Shown here one piece after another: positions 11,451 to 21,202 of a DNA stretch of 64,000 nt. Within the stretch, counting starts at the first letter, position 1. Each line of letters starts with the position of its first letter. The stretch is from Pelagibacteraceae bacterium AG-359-E06 (GTDB lineage: Bacteria; Pseudomonadota; Alphaproteobacteria; Pelagibacterales; Pelagibacteraceae), in the NCBI GenBank assembly GCA_003280495.1, contig QCET01000001.1:41301-105300 (forward strand), given 5' to 3'. The position numbers and the translations under genes were made by a program. The notes under the pieces were generated by a model. That model did not search any database, was not told the origin of the DNA, and saw only the letters and a list, made by a program, of their open reading frames with translations.

Positions 11451-12114
11451 GAATAAAAGACTTTGGGATATTCTTTTTCAAAAAGCTTTTATGTTCTTTT
11501 ACTTCTTCCTCTGAAATTTCTACAATAATTCCTTTTCTGTTTTTTAGATCTATTAGATCGTTGTTTGATGTATTTGTATCCTTAATTGATAAATCAAATG
11601 TTGGTTCTTTTTTATCAAGTAAATCAATGTATACTTTTGTTAATAAGTCACAATCAAGGAGTGCAGAGTGTTTCTCTCTTCTGGAATTATCAATTTTAAA
11701 TCTTTTGCATAAAGCATCTAAACTATTTTGTAGACCTGGAAATTTATCTCTTGCTATAAATAAAGTATCAACCACTCTTTCCTTGCCTAGCACTCCTAAA
11801 TCTGCATCTTTTAATTCTTTATTTAAAAATGCTAAATCAAAATCAGCATTATGTATTACCAATTTTGAGTCTTTGATAAAATCCAAAAATTCTTTAGCAA
11901 CCTCTTTAAACTTAGGCTTGTCGTTTAGAAACTCACTTGTAATACCATGTGTTTGATAAGCTCCTTCTGTAATTTTCATTTCTGGGTTTATAAACGTATG
12001 AAACTTTTTACCTGTGGGAGTGTGATTATCAAGTTCAATACACGCAATTTCAATAATCTTATCTGTGGAAGGAGTAAGACCTGTAGTCTCGGTATCAAGT
12101 ATAATTTCAATCAT
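11443..12114 (-). CDS. dnaQ: DNA polymerase III epsilon subunit (3'-5' exonuclease)
   Basis: EIILDTETTGLTP ExoI, HNADFDLAFLNKEL, HSALLDCDLLTKVYIDL. Confidence 0.95.
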   Translation of the reverse strand: MIEIILDTETTGLTPSTDKIIEIACIELDNHTPTGKKFHTFINPEMKITEGAYQTHGITSEFLNDKPKFKEVAKEFLDFIKDSKLVIHNADFDLAFLNKELKDADLGVLGKERVVDTLFIARDKFPGLQNSLDALCKRFKIDNSRREKHSALLDCDLLTKVYIDLLDKKEPTFDLSIKDTNTSNNDLIDLKNRKGIIVEISEEEVKEHKSFLKKNIPKSFILS

Positions 12115-12683
12115 ATTATAATTTCTCTAATAATCTCTTTAACTTTTTTTTTAGCATTTTTTTTATTAAAATCATTTTTTATTATTAAATCTGAACGCAT
12201 TTTTTTAATATCTGTGGATAGCTGAATACTTTGTAATATTGAAATTAATCTAGAGTCATAATTTTTTCTTTTTTTTAAATGCGTTTGAATTTTACTCTTT
12301 TTAGCATCCACATAAATAAGGACATCGTTTGGTAAATTTATTTTATTTTCTAAATATAGAGGAATATCTAAAACTACAGCTTTTTGTTTATTATTTTTTT
12401 TTAAAAACAATTTCATCTTAGATCTTACAGCCGGATGTACAATTTTAATTATCTTTATTAAGTTTTTTCTGTCTGATTTTATCGCTTTTGATAGTTGTAC
12501 TTTATCTATTGGAAATTGCTTAATATATCTTGGCAAAGATTTATTTAATTTTCTAAAAATTGATTTATCATTTTTATACAAAAACGATACTTGTTCATCT
12601 GCATTAAAAATTGGAAAACCAAATAATCTTGACACGTAAGATTTGCCACTACCAATTTCTCCAAGCATAGCTAGCCTAATCAT
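12111..12683 (-). CDS. coaE: dephospho-CoA kinase
   Basis: LGEIGSGKSYVSRLF P-loop; KAVVLDIPLYLE; between dnaQ and aroE. Confidence 0.87.
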   Translation of the reverse strand: MIRLAMLGEIGSGKSYVSRLFGFPIFNADEQVSFLYKNDKSIFRKLNKSLPRYIKQFPIDKVQLSKAIKSDRKNLIKIIKIVHPAVRSKMKLFLKKNNKQKAVVLDIPLYLENKINLPNDVLIYVDAKKSKIQTHLKKRKNYDSRLISILQSIQLSTDIKKMRSDLIIKNDFNKKNAKKKVKEIIREIII

Positions 12684-13458
12684 TGATCAATCCTATTACC
12701 TTTTGGTCTATTTTTGGTAATACTCCGTGCCAGATTTCGAAGGATTTTTGTGCTTGATAAATAAACATCATTTTACCATCAATAATTTTATTGTTTTTTT
12801 CTGCGTTTATTAAAAATTTTGTTTTTGGTTTATATATTATATCGTAGAAAACTTTCCCCTTAACATCATTAAAATTTATTCCTATTTCCTCGTTATTTAA
12901 TCCAAGGCTTGTGCAGTTTACTACAAGATCAAAATTAATCCTTTCTCCCCAGTCTCTCACTTCAATATCATCAAATATTTGCTTAATGCTCAAAGCTTTA
13001 TCTTTGGCTCTGTTCATTAGGGTGATTTTAGGTACACCTAAATTTTTAAGTGCGAGAATTACAGAGGTTGATACGCCTCCTGCGCCTAAAACCAAGGCTT
13101 GTTTATTTTTTGCATCGAAACCTTCGTCAATCAAAGGTGTCTCAAAACCAAAAATATCAGTATTATCCCCGTAAATTTTTTTTTGGTTCATGTAAATAGT
13201 ATTAACAGACTGAGTTATTTTCGCGTTCTTCGTTAGTTCATCAAGATAAGGAATAACCAATCTCTTAAATGGTATCGTAACATTCATTCCAAAAATGTTA
13301 CCCTTTTTGATCTCAAGAATATTCTTTTCTAACTCTTCTTTTTCTAAGAACTTTTTGTCATAAATAGCTTTGACTTTTTCCTGTTGTATCCAATAATTAT
13401 GTAGCTTTGGAGACAAAGAGTGACTAATAGGATTCCCGATGACAAGCAGTTTTTTCAT
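12676..13458 (-). CDS. aroE: shikimate dehydrogenase
   Basis: VIGNPISHSLSPKLHN, GMNVTIPFK, ALVLGAGGVS. Confidence 0.96.
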   Translation of the reverse strand: MKKLLVIGNPISHSLSPKLHNYWIQQEKVKAIYDKKFLEKEELEKNILEIKKGNIFGMNVTIPFKRLVIPYLDELTKNAKITQSVNTIYMNQKKIYGDNTDIFGFETPLIDEGFDAKNKQALVLGAGGVSTSVILALKNLGVPKITLMNRAKDKALSIKQIFDDIEVRDWGERINFDLVVNCTSLGLNNEEIGINFNDVKGKVFYDIIYKPKTKFLINAEKNNKIIDGKMMFIYQAQKSFEIWHGVLPKIDQKVIGLIND

Positions 13459-14042
13459 TTTAATTGCTCTAAATATTTATTAATTTGCTTAATAGGTAAA
13501 CCCATTATCGAATTCATATCTCCATTAATTTCAGCGAACAATTCAAGCCCACCGGCCTCTATCTGATAAACTCCGTATTTTTTCATTATCCCTAAGTCTA
13601 ATCTACTTAAATAATCATTAAGTTCTTTGTCAGACAAATTTTTCATCACAAGCTTACAAGACTCATGAAAATGAGAAATCATGCTTCCACCCTTACAAAT
13701 ACAAGCCGCAGTATGAAGATAATGTGTCTTATTATTTAGTTTTGATAATATAATTTTAGCTTCCTCTTTGGATTTTGGTTTGCTTATATTTTTTCCATCT
13801 AAATCTAACAGCGAGTCTGCGCCTATAATAATATCTTGAGGATATTTATTACTAATTTTTGAAGCTTTAAGTTCTGCTAAACTTTTAGCAATTTGAAGGC
13901 ACGTTGCATTTTTAGCTTCCATTGAAATTTTAATTTCCTCTTCATCTATTCTCGAAGGTTCTTGCTTAACCTGATATCCATTTTCTTCTAGAATTTTTTT
14001 TCTTATTCCACTTTGGGAAGCTAAGATCACGTTTTTTATCAT
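13455..14042 (-). CDS. maf: Maf family nucleotide pyrophosphatase
   Basis: ILASQSGIRKKIL, IIGADSLLDLDG, KYGVYQIEAGG, IMGLPI. Confidence 0.93.
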   Translation of the reverse strand: MIKNVILASQSGIRKKILEENGYQVKQEPSRIDEEEIKISMEAKNATCLQIAKSLAELKASKISNKYPQDIIIGADSLLDLDGKNISKPKSKEEAKIILSKLNNKTHYLHTAACICKGGSMISHFHESCKLVMKNLSDKELNDYLSRLDLGIMKKYGVYQIEAGGLELFAEINGDMNSIMGLPIKQINKYLEQLK

Positions 14043-14854
14043 TATTTTTTTGTAATCTCGTAAATTTTAATTATTGATGCGGCTGTTTCTTCAACAGATT
14101 TACGCGTAACATCTATTATTGGAATTTGTCGTGATTTAAACATTTTTTTTGACTCTTTGATTTCGTTATCTATCGTAGGCTGATCAGTATAAGTGGAGGA
14201 TTTTTTGTCATTTAGAATATTAATTCTTGTTTTTCTTATATCAGTTAAACGCCCTGTCTCTATTGTAAAACCTATTTTAACGGCTTTACTATTAAAAACT
14301 GTTTCTGGAAGTTCTTGATGTATAACTAGCGGAATATTTGAAACCTTATAACCCCTTTCTCCTAAATAAATAGAAGTAGGTGTTTTACTCGTTCTACTTA
14401 CGCCGAGGATAATAATATCTGCGTTAACAGCGGTATCGAGTTTTTGCCCGTCATCGTGCGCTAGTGTAAATTGCATTGCTTCTATTTTTTTGTAATATTC
14501 TTTATTAAGAGCATGTTGCCCACTTGGAACATGTGATGCCTTGGTTTTAAAAATTTTTTCGAAATCAGGGATAATATGATCAAGAATACCAAAGCATGGT
14601 ATTGATTTTGACTTGCACTCACTAATTATGTGATTTGTGGTCTGCTTTTCAACCAAAGTATAAAGAATTATTGGATTTTCCACTTCTTTGCATTTTTCCA
14701 TTAATTGAGCTGTCTGTGCACTAGTCCTCATGAATGCAAAATGGTGAATTTTGTAATTAAACTTTGGAAACTGAGCTTTTATAGCCAGAAAGATTCTATC
14801 CAGCGTTTCTCCTGTTGAGTCAGATACTAAAAAAAAATTATATAACTTGTTCAT
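14042..14854 (-). CDS. pyruvate, phosphate dikinase regulatory protein family kinase/phosphorylase (PPSR/PDRP)
   Basis: FFLVSDSTGETLDRI, ILGVSRTSKTPTSIYLGERGYKVSNIPLV. Confidence 0.95.
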   Translation of the reverse strand: MNKLYNFFLVSDSTGETLDRIFLAIKAQFPKFNYKIHHFAFMRTSAQTAQLMEKCKEVENPIILYTLVEKQTTNHIISECKSKSIPCFGILDHIIPDFEKIFKTKASHVPSGQHALNKEYYKKIEAMQFTLAHDDGQKLDTAVNADIIILGVSRTSKTPTSIYLGERGYKVSNIPLVIHQELPETVFNSKAVKIGFTIETGRLTDIRKTRINILNDKKSSTYTDQPTIDNEIKESKKMFKSRQIPIIDVTRKSVEETAASIIKIYEITKK

Positions 14855-15123
14855 AAAGTTGTTGATTGATTTATATAACTCAAATTTATCCCTAGGCTAT
14901 CAAAATTAATATGGTTTTATAAATATTTCTCAAATTTTATCCATTATTTTACTAAAAGTATAAAAGTTATTAATAGTTACTGAATATGGTTATTATTTGT
15001 TTAAAATAGTTATAAATTCACCATTTTGGATGTTAATAGTTTTGTATATAGTGTTTATTAAAAGTTAGTCACACAATTAACCATGCCTAATAATACTAAT
15101 ACTTTAATACATATATATTTAAT
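14855..15123. other. Putative chromosomal replication origin (oriC) region
   Basis: AT-rich non-coding gap between divergent PPSR and hemE in alphaproteobacterial ori-type synteny; AATAGTT at 14972, 15005 and 15035; AATATGGTT at 14908 and 14983; degenerate DnaA-box-like TTATCCCTA (14886), TTATCCATT (14937), TTAGTCACA (15065). Confidence 0.65.
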
Positions 15124-16137
15124 ATGAGTAATTTAATTTTAGATAAATTCGATAAAAACAAAATCAACGAAGACGCAGTACCTATTTGGTTAATGAGGCA
15201 AGCAGGAAGGTATTTACCAGAATATAAAAAAATTAGATCTAAAAATAAAGATTTCATAAATTTTTGTTTAAATGTCAAAGATTCAAGCGAAGTAACATTA
15301 CAACCAATAGAAAGATTTAATTTTGATGCAGCAATAATATTTTCAGATATACTTTTAGTTAATTATGCAGCTGGTCAAGATGTAAAATTTAAAGAAAATT
15401 TTGGACCAGTATTAAAAAAACTAGACAACAAAGCTTTTCTAGCAATCGAAAAAAATATTTTTATTGATAAACTTTCTAATTGTTACAAAGCAATAAGAAA
15501 TGTACGTAATCTATTACACAAAGACAAAACACTTATTGGATTTGCAGGGTCTCCTTGGACATTACTGGTATACGCTCTAAATTTAAAATCTCCAAAAAAT
15601 GAATTTAATATGGATTGTAAAGAAGATGTAATATTAGAATTATTAAATAAGTTTATAAATCTTGTAAGTTGGCATTGCATCGAGCAAATAAAAAATGGAG
15701 CAGATGTGATACAGTTGTTTGATAGCTGGGCGGGTATTATTAAAAGAGAGAATCTTAGTCTTTTTTGTGAAAATCCGAACAAGAAAATAATTGAAAACAT
15801 AAAAAGAGTATATCCCTGTGTTCCCGTTATATGTTTTCCACGAAATATTAAGGATAACATAAATTCATTTGTGGCTAACGTTAAGCCAGATGGAATAAGC
15901 ATAGATTTTAATACAAATATTGAAAAACTAGATATAGACTCTAACGTTGTCTGCCAAGGAGGCATGAGACCAGACCTTTTAACCGCGGACAATGAAAGTG
16001 AAATAATTAATGAGGCAAAAAAATATTTAGATTTCTTTAAAAATAAAAGATATATCTTTAATCTAGGTCACGGAGTACTACCACATACTAAAATTAAAAA
16101 TGTGGAAAAATTAGTTAATTTTGTTAAAAATTATTAA
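15124..16137 (+). CDS. hemE: uroporphyrinogen decarboxylase
   Basis: PIWLMRQAGRYLPEYKKIR, GFAGSPWTLLVYAL. Confidence 0.98.
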   Translation: MSNLILDKFDKNKINEDAVPIWLMRQAGRYLPEYKKIRSKNKDFINFCLNVKDSSEVTLQPIERFNFDAAIIFSDILLVNYAAGQDVKFKENFGPVLKKLDNKAFLAIEKNIFIDKLSNCYKAIRNVRNLLHKDKTLIGFAGSPWTLLVYALNLKSPKNEFNMDCKEDVILELLNKFINLVSWHCIEQIKNGADVIQLFDSWAGIIKRENLSLFCENPNKKIIENIKRVYPCVPVICFPRNIKDNINSFVANVKPDGISIDFNTNIEKLDIDSNVVCQGGMRPDLLTADNESEIINEAKKYLDFFKNKRYIFNLGHGVLPHTKIKNVEKLVNFVKNY

Positions 16138-16140
16138 TTA

Positions 16141-17139
16141 ATGGAAAATGATAATCATCCAAAAGTAAATTTTGGAAAAAACGGTGTTTTGCTAGTTAAT
16201 CTAGGCACTCCAGACTCAACGTCATGGTGGGATATTAGAAAATACTTGAGAGAGTTTCTTTCAGATAAAAGGGTTATTGAAGTCAATCCAATACTTTGGC
16301 AAATAATTTTGAATCTTTTTATTCTAAACTTTAGACCGTCTAAAACTGCAAAAGCTTACAAAGAGATTTGGATGACTGATATAAATGAGTCCCCATTGAG
16401 ATATTACACAAAGCAGCAAACTCAAAAATTAAAAAAAAAATTTAACAATCAAAATATAATAATCGATTATGCGATGAGATATGGAAATCCGAGTATAAAA
16501 TCTAGACTTCAAAAGCTTCAATCCGAAGGCTGTGAAAATATTATACTTTTTCCACTTTATCCTCAGTATGCAGCAGCTACGACAGCTACAGTGTGCGATG
16601 AGGTTTATAGATGTTTGATTAAAATGAGATGGCAACCAAGTCTGCAAGTTATTCCACATTATGAATCTAATGAAGATTATATTAATGGACTAGTTAATAG
16701 TATAAAAAAAAAATTATCCGAAATCTCTTGGAAGCCAGATTTAATCGTGGCTTCATATCATGGTATTCCACAAAAATATTTTGATAAAGGAGATCCTTAT
16801 CATTGTTATTGTCAAAAAACATCTAGACTAATTAAAGAAAAATTTAATGAGATACCAATTGAGACAACGTTCCAATCAAGATTTGGTCCAGAGAAATGGC
16901 TGCAACCATATACTGATAAAACTTTAGAAAAGCTTCCAACAGAAGGAAAAAAAAATATTTTAATGATTTGTCCTGGTTTCTCCTCAGATTGTGTTGAAAC
17001 CCTAGAAGAAATTGCCATCCAAGGAAAAGAAACTTTTATTGAAAGCGGAGGTAAGAATTTTGATTTAATAAGTTGTTTGAATGATAATGACGACCATATT
17101 AAAATGATGGAAAATATAATTAAAACCTATATTCATTAG
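16141..17139 (+). CDS. hemH: ferrochelatase
   Basis: GVLLVNLGTPDS, PLYPQYAAATTAT, FQSRFGPEKWLQPYTD, CPGFSSDCVETLEEI. Confidence 0.97.
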   Translation: MENDNHPKVNFGKNGVLLVNLGTPDSTSWWDIRKYLREFLSDKRVIEVNPILWQIILNLFILNFRPSKTAKAYKEIWMTDINESPLRYYTKQQTQKLKKKFNNQNIIIDYAMRYGNPSIKSRLQKLQSEGCENIILFPLYPQYAAATTATVCDEVYRCLIKMRWQPSLQVIPHYESNEDYINGLVNSIKKKLSEISWKPDLIVASYHGIPQKYFDKGDPYHCYCQKTSRLIKEKFNEIPIETTFQSRFGPEKWLQPYTDKTLEKLPTEGKKNILMICPGFSSDCVETLEEIAIQGKETFIESGGKNFDLISCLNDNDDHIKMMENIIKTYIH

Positions 17140-17141
17140 TT

Positions 17142-17570
17142 ATGTATTTAACCTTAAAAGCTTTACATTTAATAGCAGTTGTCTCCTGGATGGTCGGACT
17201 TCTTTATCTGCCGAGAATATTTGTTTACCATGCCGATGTAAAACTTGAAAGTGACACCTATGAAATTTTTTCATTAATGGAGTTGAGATTAATGAAATAT
17301 ATTATGAATCCTGCAATGATAGCCACTTGGATTTTTGGTATTTGGTTGGTATATTTGGCGGGCCATGAAATTGCTATGCAACTGTGGATGCAAATAAAAT
17401 TAATTCTAGTTATTTTACTATCAGGCTTCCATGGTTTTTTATCTAAGTGTAGAAAAAACTTTCAAAACAAGCTAAACCTTAGAACTGCAAAATTCTACAG
17501 AATAATAAATGAAATCCCTACCGTAATGCTAATCATCATTGTTTTTCTTGTTATTTTTATGCCTAATTAA
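17142..17570 (+). CDS. hemJ: HemJ-type protoporphyrinogen oxidase
   Basis: ALHLIAVVSWMVGLLYLPRIFVYH, RLMKYIMNPAMIATWIFG; hem cluster. Confidence 0.9.
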   Translation: MYLTLKALHLIAVVSWMVGLLYLPRIFVYHADVKLESDTYEIFSLMELRLMKYIMNPAMIATWIFGIWLVYLAGHEIAMQLWMQIKLILVILLSGFHGFLSKCRKNFQNKLNLRTAKFYRIINEIPTVMLIIIVFLVIFMPN

Positions 17571-17628
17571 TATTGATAAATTTTAAAAAAAATACTATAA
17601 TTTAATCTTCTAACAAATTTCCCTACAT

Positions 17629-18900
17629 ATGAATCTTCAAGAACTAAAAGACAAAACACCAGCAGATCTAATTTCTGAAGCTGAGAAGCTTGGCGTTGAA
17701 AATCCTAGTACAATGCGTAAACAAGAAATATTATTTGCAATTCTTAAAAAATTTGCGGAAAAAAATGAACAAATCACTGCTTCTGGAGTATTAGAAACAT
17801 TGCAAGATGGTTTTGGATTCCTTAGAGCCATGGAGTCAAACTATTTACCAGGTGCCGATGATATTTATGTAAGTCCAAGCCAGATTAGAAGGTTTGGATT
17901 AAGAAAAGGGGATACAGTAGAGGGAGAGATAAGGGCTCCGAAAGATCAAGAAAGATATTTTGCTTTGTTAAAAGTTAACAAAATTAATTTTGAGGATCCT
18001 GAAAAGACAAGAAATAAAATTAACTTTGATAACTTAACCCCCCTATATCCTGAAGATAAAATTAAATTAGAAGTAGAAAAAAACAAGGCTGAAAAAAAAC
18101 CTGATGTTACCGCAAGACTAATAGACTTAGTTTCACCGATTGGAAAAGGACAAAGGTCGTTAATTGTATCACCACCTAGATCTGGTAAAACAGTTATACT
18201 ACAAAATATTGCTCATTCTATAACTGCAAATCATCCAGAAGTATATTTGATAGTTCTTCTGATTGATGAGAGGCCAGAGGAAGTTACCGACATGCAAAGA
18301 TCCGTTAAAGGAGAGGTAGTTAGCTCTACATTTGATGAGCCAGCAATGCGTCACGTTCAAGTCGCTGAAATGGTTATTGAAAAGGCTAAAAGACTAGCAG
18401 AGCATAAAAAAGATGTTGTAATACTTTTGGATTCTATAACTCGTTTGGGAAGGGCTTATAATGCAGTTGTACCTAGTTCAGGAAAAGTTTTGACCGGAGG
18501 TGTGGATGCTAACGCGTTGCAAAGACCTAAAAGATTTTTTGGTGCTGCACGAAATATAGAAGAGGGCGGTTCTTTAACAATTATTTCAACGGCCTTAATA
18601 GAAACAGGATCAAGAATGGATGAAGTAATATTTGAGGAATTTAAGGGTACTGGTAACTCAGAGGTAATCTTAGACAGAAAAGTTGCAGACAAAAGAACAT
18701 TTCCTGCAATCGATATTACTAAATCTGGCACTAGAAAAGAAGAGTTGTTATTTAAAAAAGAAGAACTTCAAAAAATGAATGTTTTAAGGAGAATTATAAA
18801 TCCAATGGGCACGATGGACGCTATAGAATTTTTGATATCTAAATTAAGAGAAACAAAGAATAATAACGAATTTTTCGACTCAATGAATAAAGGCTCTTAA
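17629..18900 (+). CDS. rho: transcription termination factor Rho
   Basis: [47 protein letters not shown]. Confidence 0.99.
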   Translation: MNLQELKDKTPADLISEAEKLGVENPSTMRKQEILFAILKKFAEKNEQITASGVLETLQDGFGFLRAMESNYLPGADDIYVSPSQIRRFGLRKGDTVEGEIRAPKDQERYFALLKVNKINFEDPEKTRNKINFDNLTPLYPEDKIKLEVEKNKAEKKPDVTARLIDLVSPIGKGQRSLIVSPPRSGKTVILQNIAHSITANHPEVYLIVLLIDERPEEVTDMQRSVKGEVVSSTFDEPAMRHVQVAEMVIEKAKRLAEHKKDVVILLDSITRLGRAYNAVVPSSGKVLTGGVDANALQRPKRFFGAARNIEEGGSLTIISTALIETGSRMDEVIFEEFKGTGNSEVILDRKVADKRTFPAIDITKSGTRKEELLFKKEELQKMNVLRRIINPMGTMDAIEFLISKLRETKNNNEFFDSMNKGS

Positions 18901-19554
18901 TTAATGGATAATTCTCTCATCACTTGTTGCTTGACCAAGTAAGTAAAAGTTAATTATTTGATTTAAGACCTTGTTTCTATCATCGAGCGTGTCGGTTTCT
19001 AACAGTCTTTGTTTTTCACTCACAGTAAATGGACATATCATTGATAATGAATTTACAAGCTGGTCAGGTGACACTTTTTCAACGACTTTCCAGTCCGTAG
19101 AAAGTTGATTAAGTTTAAAAAATTTTTTGGTTTTATCTATTAATTCATTCACATCTACTTTTTTTAAGTCCTCCCTAGTTATCTCTTTCTTGAGGTCCAA
19201 GTAATTAACTTTAAATTCGCGATATAAACAATCATTATTAATCTCATCGATTATTTTAAATCTAGATACCCCTTTTAAATTTATAAGATATCTTCCATCA
19301 GGGGTTTTATAATGGCTTTCTATGTATCCGACACACCCTATGTTAAATAGTGATATTTTATTTTCTTCTTCTTCTATTTGTTTGGCTTGTATCATTCCTA
19401 TTAGACCTTGTTTTTTTATAGCATGCTCTACCATTTGTTTATATCTTGGTTCAAAAATATTTAAGGGAAGCACTGTCTTAGGAAAAAATATTGTACTAGA
19501 AAGAGGGAAGACAGGTATTTCCTCTGGCATCTCGTTAATATTCAATTTTTTCAT
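18901..19554 (-). CDS. LON N-terminal (substrate-binding) domain protein
   Basis: IPVFPLSSTIFFPKTVLPLNIFEPRYKQMVEHAI; IGCVGYIES; stand-alone 217 aa. Confidence 0.88.
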   Translation of the reverse strand: MKKLNINEMPEEIPVFPLSSTIFFPKTVLPLNIFEPRYKQMVEHAIKKQGLIGMIQAKQIEEEENKISLFNIGCVGYIESHYKTPDGRYLINLKGVSRFKIIDEINNDCLYREFKVNYLDLKKEITREDLKKVDVNELIDKTKKFFKLNQLSTDWKVVEKVSPDQLVNSLSMICPFTVSEKQRLLETDTLDDRNKVLNQIINFYLLGQATSDERIIH

Positions 19555-19645
19555 AAAATTAGATATTATACTAATTTGTTTTGTTGCAAAACCTAAGATT
19601 AAATGATGTTGAAAAAAATTAAAAAAAGGATTAGTATTAACTTAC

Positions 19646-19699
19646 CATCCACATGGATACAAAGTGGCCGATCTACATCGGTTAAAAGTAGGTTAAAAC
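19646..19699 (+). promoter_or_regulatory. Candidate structured 5' leader of small ORF 19715-19912
   Basis: Hairpins ATCC-acat-GGAT (19647-19658) and GGCCGAT-ctac-ATCGGTT (19666-19683), then a direct repeat GGTTAAAA x2 (19680, 19691), then SD GGAGG. Confidence 0.45.
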
Positions 19700-19714
19700 A
19701 TAACGGAGGAAAAT

Positions 19715-19912
19715 ATGATGCAAAGAATGCACCAAATCCTCGACAGTTTTAGCCGAAAAGTATCAAAGGCTAAACGTGCGAGGACATTAAATCAGTCTGT
19801 TAAACCAGTTCAAGTTAATGGAAATGGTACAAACGGATATTTGATTAAGTCAGGAAAAAATAAAGGAAAGATTCTTGGCTATAATAAGGTTCAGCCTAGG
19901 AACCCATTTTAA
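19715..19912 (+). CDS. small basic protein of unknown function (65 aa)
   Basis: SD ggagga 8-13 nt upstream, ORF MMQRMHQILDSFSRKVSKAKRARTLNQ...NGYLIKSGKNKGKILGYNKVQPRNPF, followed by a strong terminator. Confidence 0.72.
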   Translation: MMQRMHQILDSFSRKVSKAKRARTLNQSVKPVQVNGNGTNGYLIKSGKNKGKILGYNKVQPRNPF

Positions 19913-19923
19913 ATTTACCATGT

Positions 19924-19954
19924 GGGCAGCGCATAACGCGCTGCCCAAATTTTT
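19924..19954 (+). terminator. Rho-independent terminator
   Basis: GGGCAGCGC-ATAAC-GCGCTGCCC 9-bp GC stem followed by aaatttttat; very GC-rich for this genome. Confidence 0.85.
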
Positions 19955-21014
19955 ATCTTTTACTCATAAGCCACAAAGCACCAGGGCCGTTACTTAATAA
20001 ATAAATTTTACCACTACTATCAATTTTAAAGTCACGGATTCTGCCAATATCACCTTTAAAAATTATTTTTTCTTTCCCTATAATGCTATTTTTAAAATTA
20101 ATTTTTCTTAGTGATTGATCTTTAAGTGATCCTATTAAAATATGATTGTTTAGATTTTTAAATTCATTGCCCTTGTATATTTGTGTTCCACTTACAGCAA
20201 TTGAAGGGACCCAAGTTTTAAGAGGTTTAGTAAAACCAGGCTTCCATGCACTGCCATCTCCAATTTTTGTAAAATCGTAATTTGTTCCACCCCATGCGAT
20301 AATTTTCCAACCGTAATTCTCCCCAATTTTTACCTCGCCAAAAAAATCACCACCCCTGGGACCGTGATTAGAAATGTATATTTTGTTATCATACGGAGAT
20401 AAAGTCATGCCTTGGGGATTTCGTATCCCAATTTGGTATATTTCAGGTAACCATTCCTTTTCTTTATTAAATTTAGGGTTTGATTTAGGAGGTGATCCAT
20501 CGAGATTTATTCTTATGATACTTCCTGGGTGTTTGGATGCATCTTGAGCTATCATTCCTTTGCCTCTCTCACCTATAGAAGCAAATAGCATGTTATTTCT
20601 TATAACCATTCTACAGCCAAAATGATATCCACTATCTATTGGCGGCTCTGCTCTAAATATATTTTTAAATTTTATTTTATTAGACTCTAAATAACCTGTT
20701 GCAATAGAAGTGCTTGTTCCTCCAATTCTTTTTTCTGTATAACAAATATATAATTTTTTATTATTATTAATTATATCTAGTAATCCCCCTTGCCCAATTT
20801 CTAAAAAATTTAAGTTATGACTAATTTCTCTTTTTGATTTTTCAGATAACCCTAAGTAAAAAATTTTCCCACCTTGTTCTGTTACAATCAAATCAGAATT
20901 AAAAAATGTAAGCCCCCAAGGCTTCGATAAATCATAAAGTTTTCTCAGCTTAAATTCTTCTGCATTGCAGTTAAGAGCTAGAAAAAAGCAAATTATTGTT
21001 AATATTTTATTCAT
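19953..21014 (-). CDS. PQQ-dependent sugar dehydrogenase family (YliI-like) periplasmic beta-propeller
   Basis: Signal peptide; SKPWGLTF, GYHFGCRMV, YQIGIRNPQGMTL, ISNHGPRGGDFFGEVKIGENYGWKIIAWGGTNY. Confidence 0.9.
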   Translation of the reverse strand: MNKILTIICFFLALNCNAEEFKLRKLYDLSKPWGLTFFNSDLIVTEQGGKIFYLGLSEKSKREISHNLNFLEIGQGGLLDIINNNKKLYICYTEKRIGGTSTSIATGYLESNKIKFKNIFRAEPPIDSGYHFGCRMVIRNNMLFASIGERGKGMIAQDASKHPGSIIRINLDGSPPKSNPKFNKEKEWLPEIYQIGIRNPQGMTLSPYDNKIYISNHGPRGGDFFGEVKIGENYGWKIIAWGGTNYDFTKIGDGSAWKPGFTKPLKTWVPSIAVSGTQIYKGNEFKNLNNHILIGSLKDQSLRKINFKNSIIGKEKIIFKGDIGRIRDFKIDSSGKIYLLSNGPGALWLMSKR

Positions 21015-21070
21015 TTTGATGTTATAAAATATTTGAATTTAGAAAACTATACATCTATAATTAGAATTAA

Positions 21071-21145
21071 GCGGGTGTAGCTCAGTGGTAGAGCGAAACG
21101 TTGCCAACGTTTAGGTCGTGGGTTCAATTCCCTTCACCCGCTCCA
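21071..21145 (+). tRNA. tRNA-Gly(GCC), CCA encoded
   Basis: GCGGGTG...CACCCGC acceptor, anticodon loop ttGCCaa, T-loop TTCAATT, encoded CCA at 21143-21145. Confidence 0.95.
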
Positions 21146-21202
21146 AAATGCGACAATCTAAGGGTATTTTAATATTAAAAATTGTGTATTTTTCTAAATA
21201 TT

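Noticed and set aside
15483-15992. Minus-strand 169-aa ORF within hemE.
   Set aside because: Antisense to hemE; no domain and opposite codon pattern.
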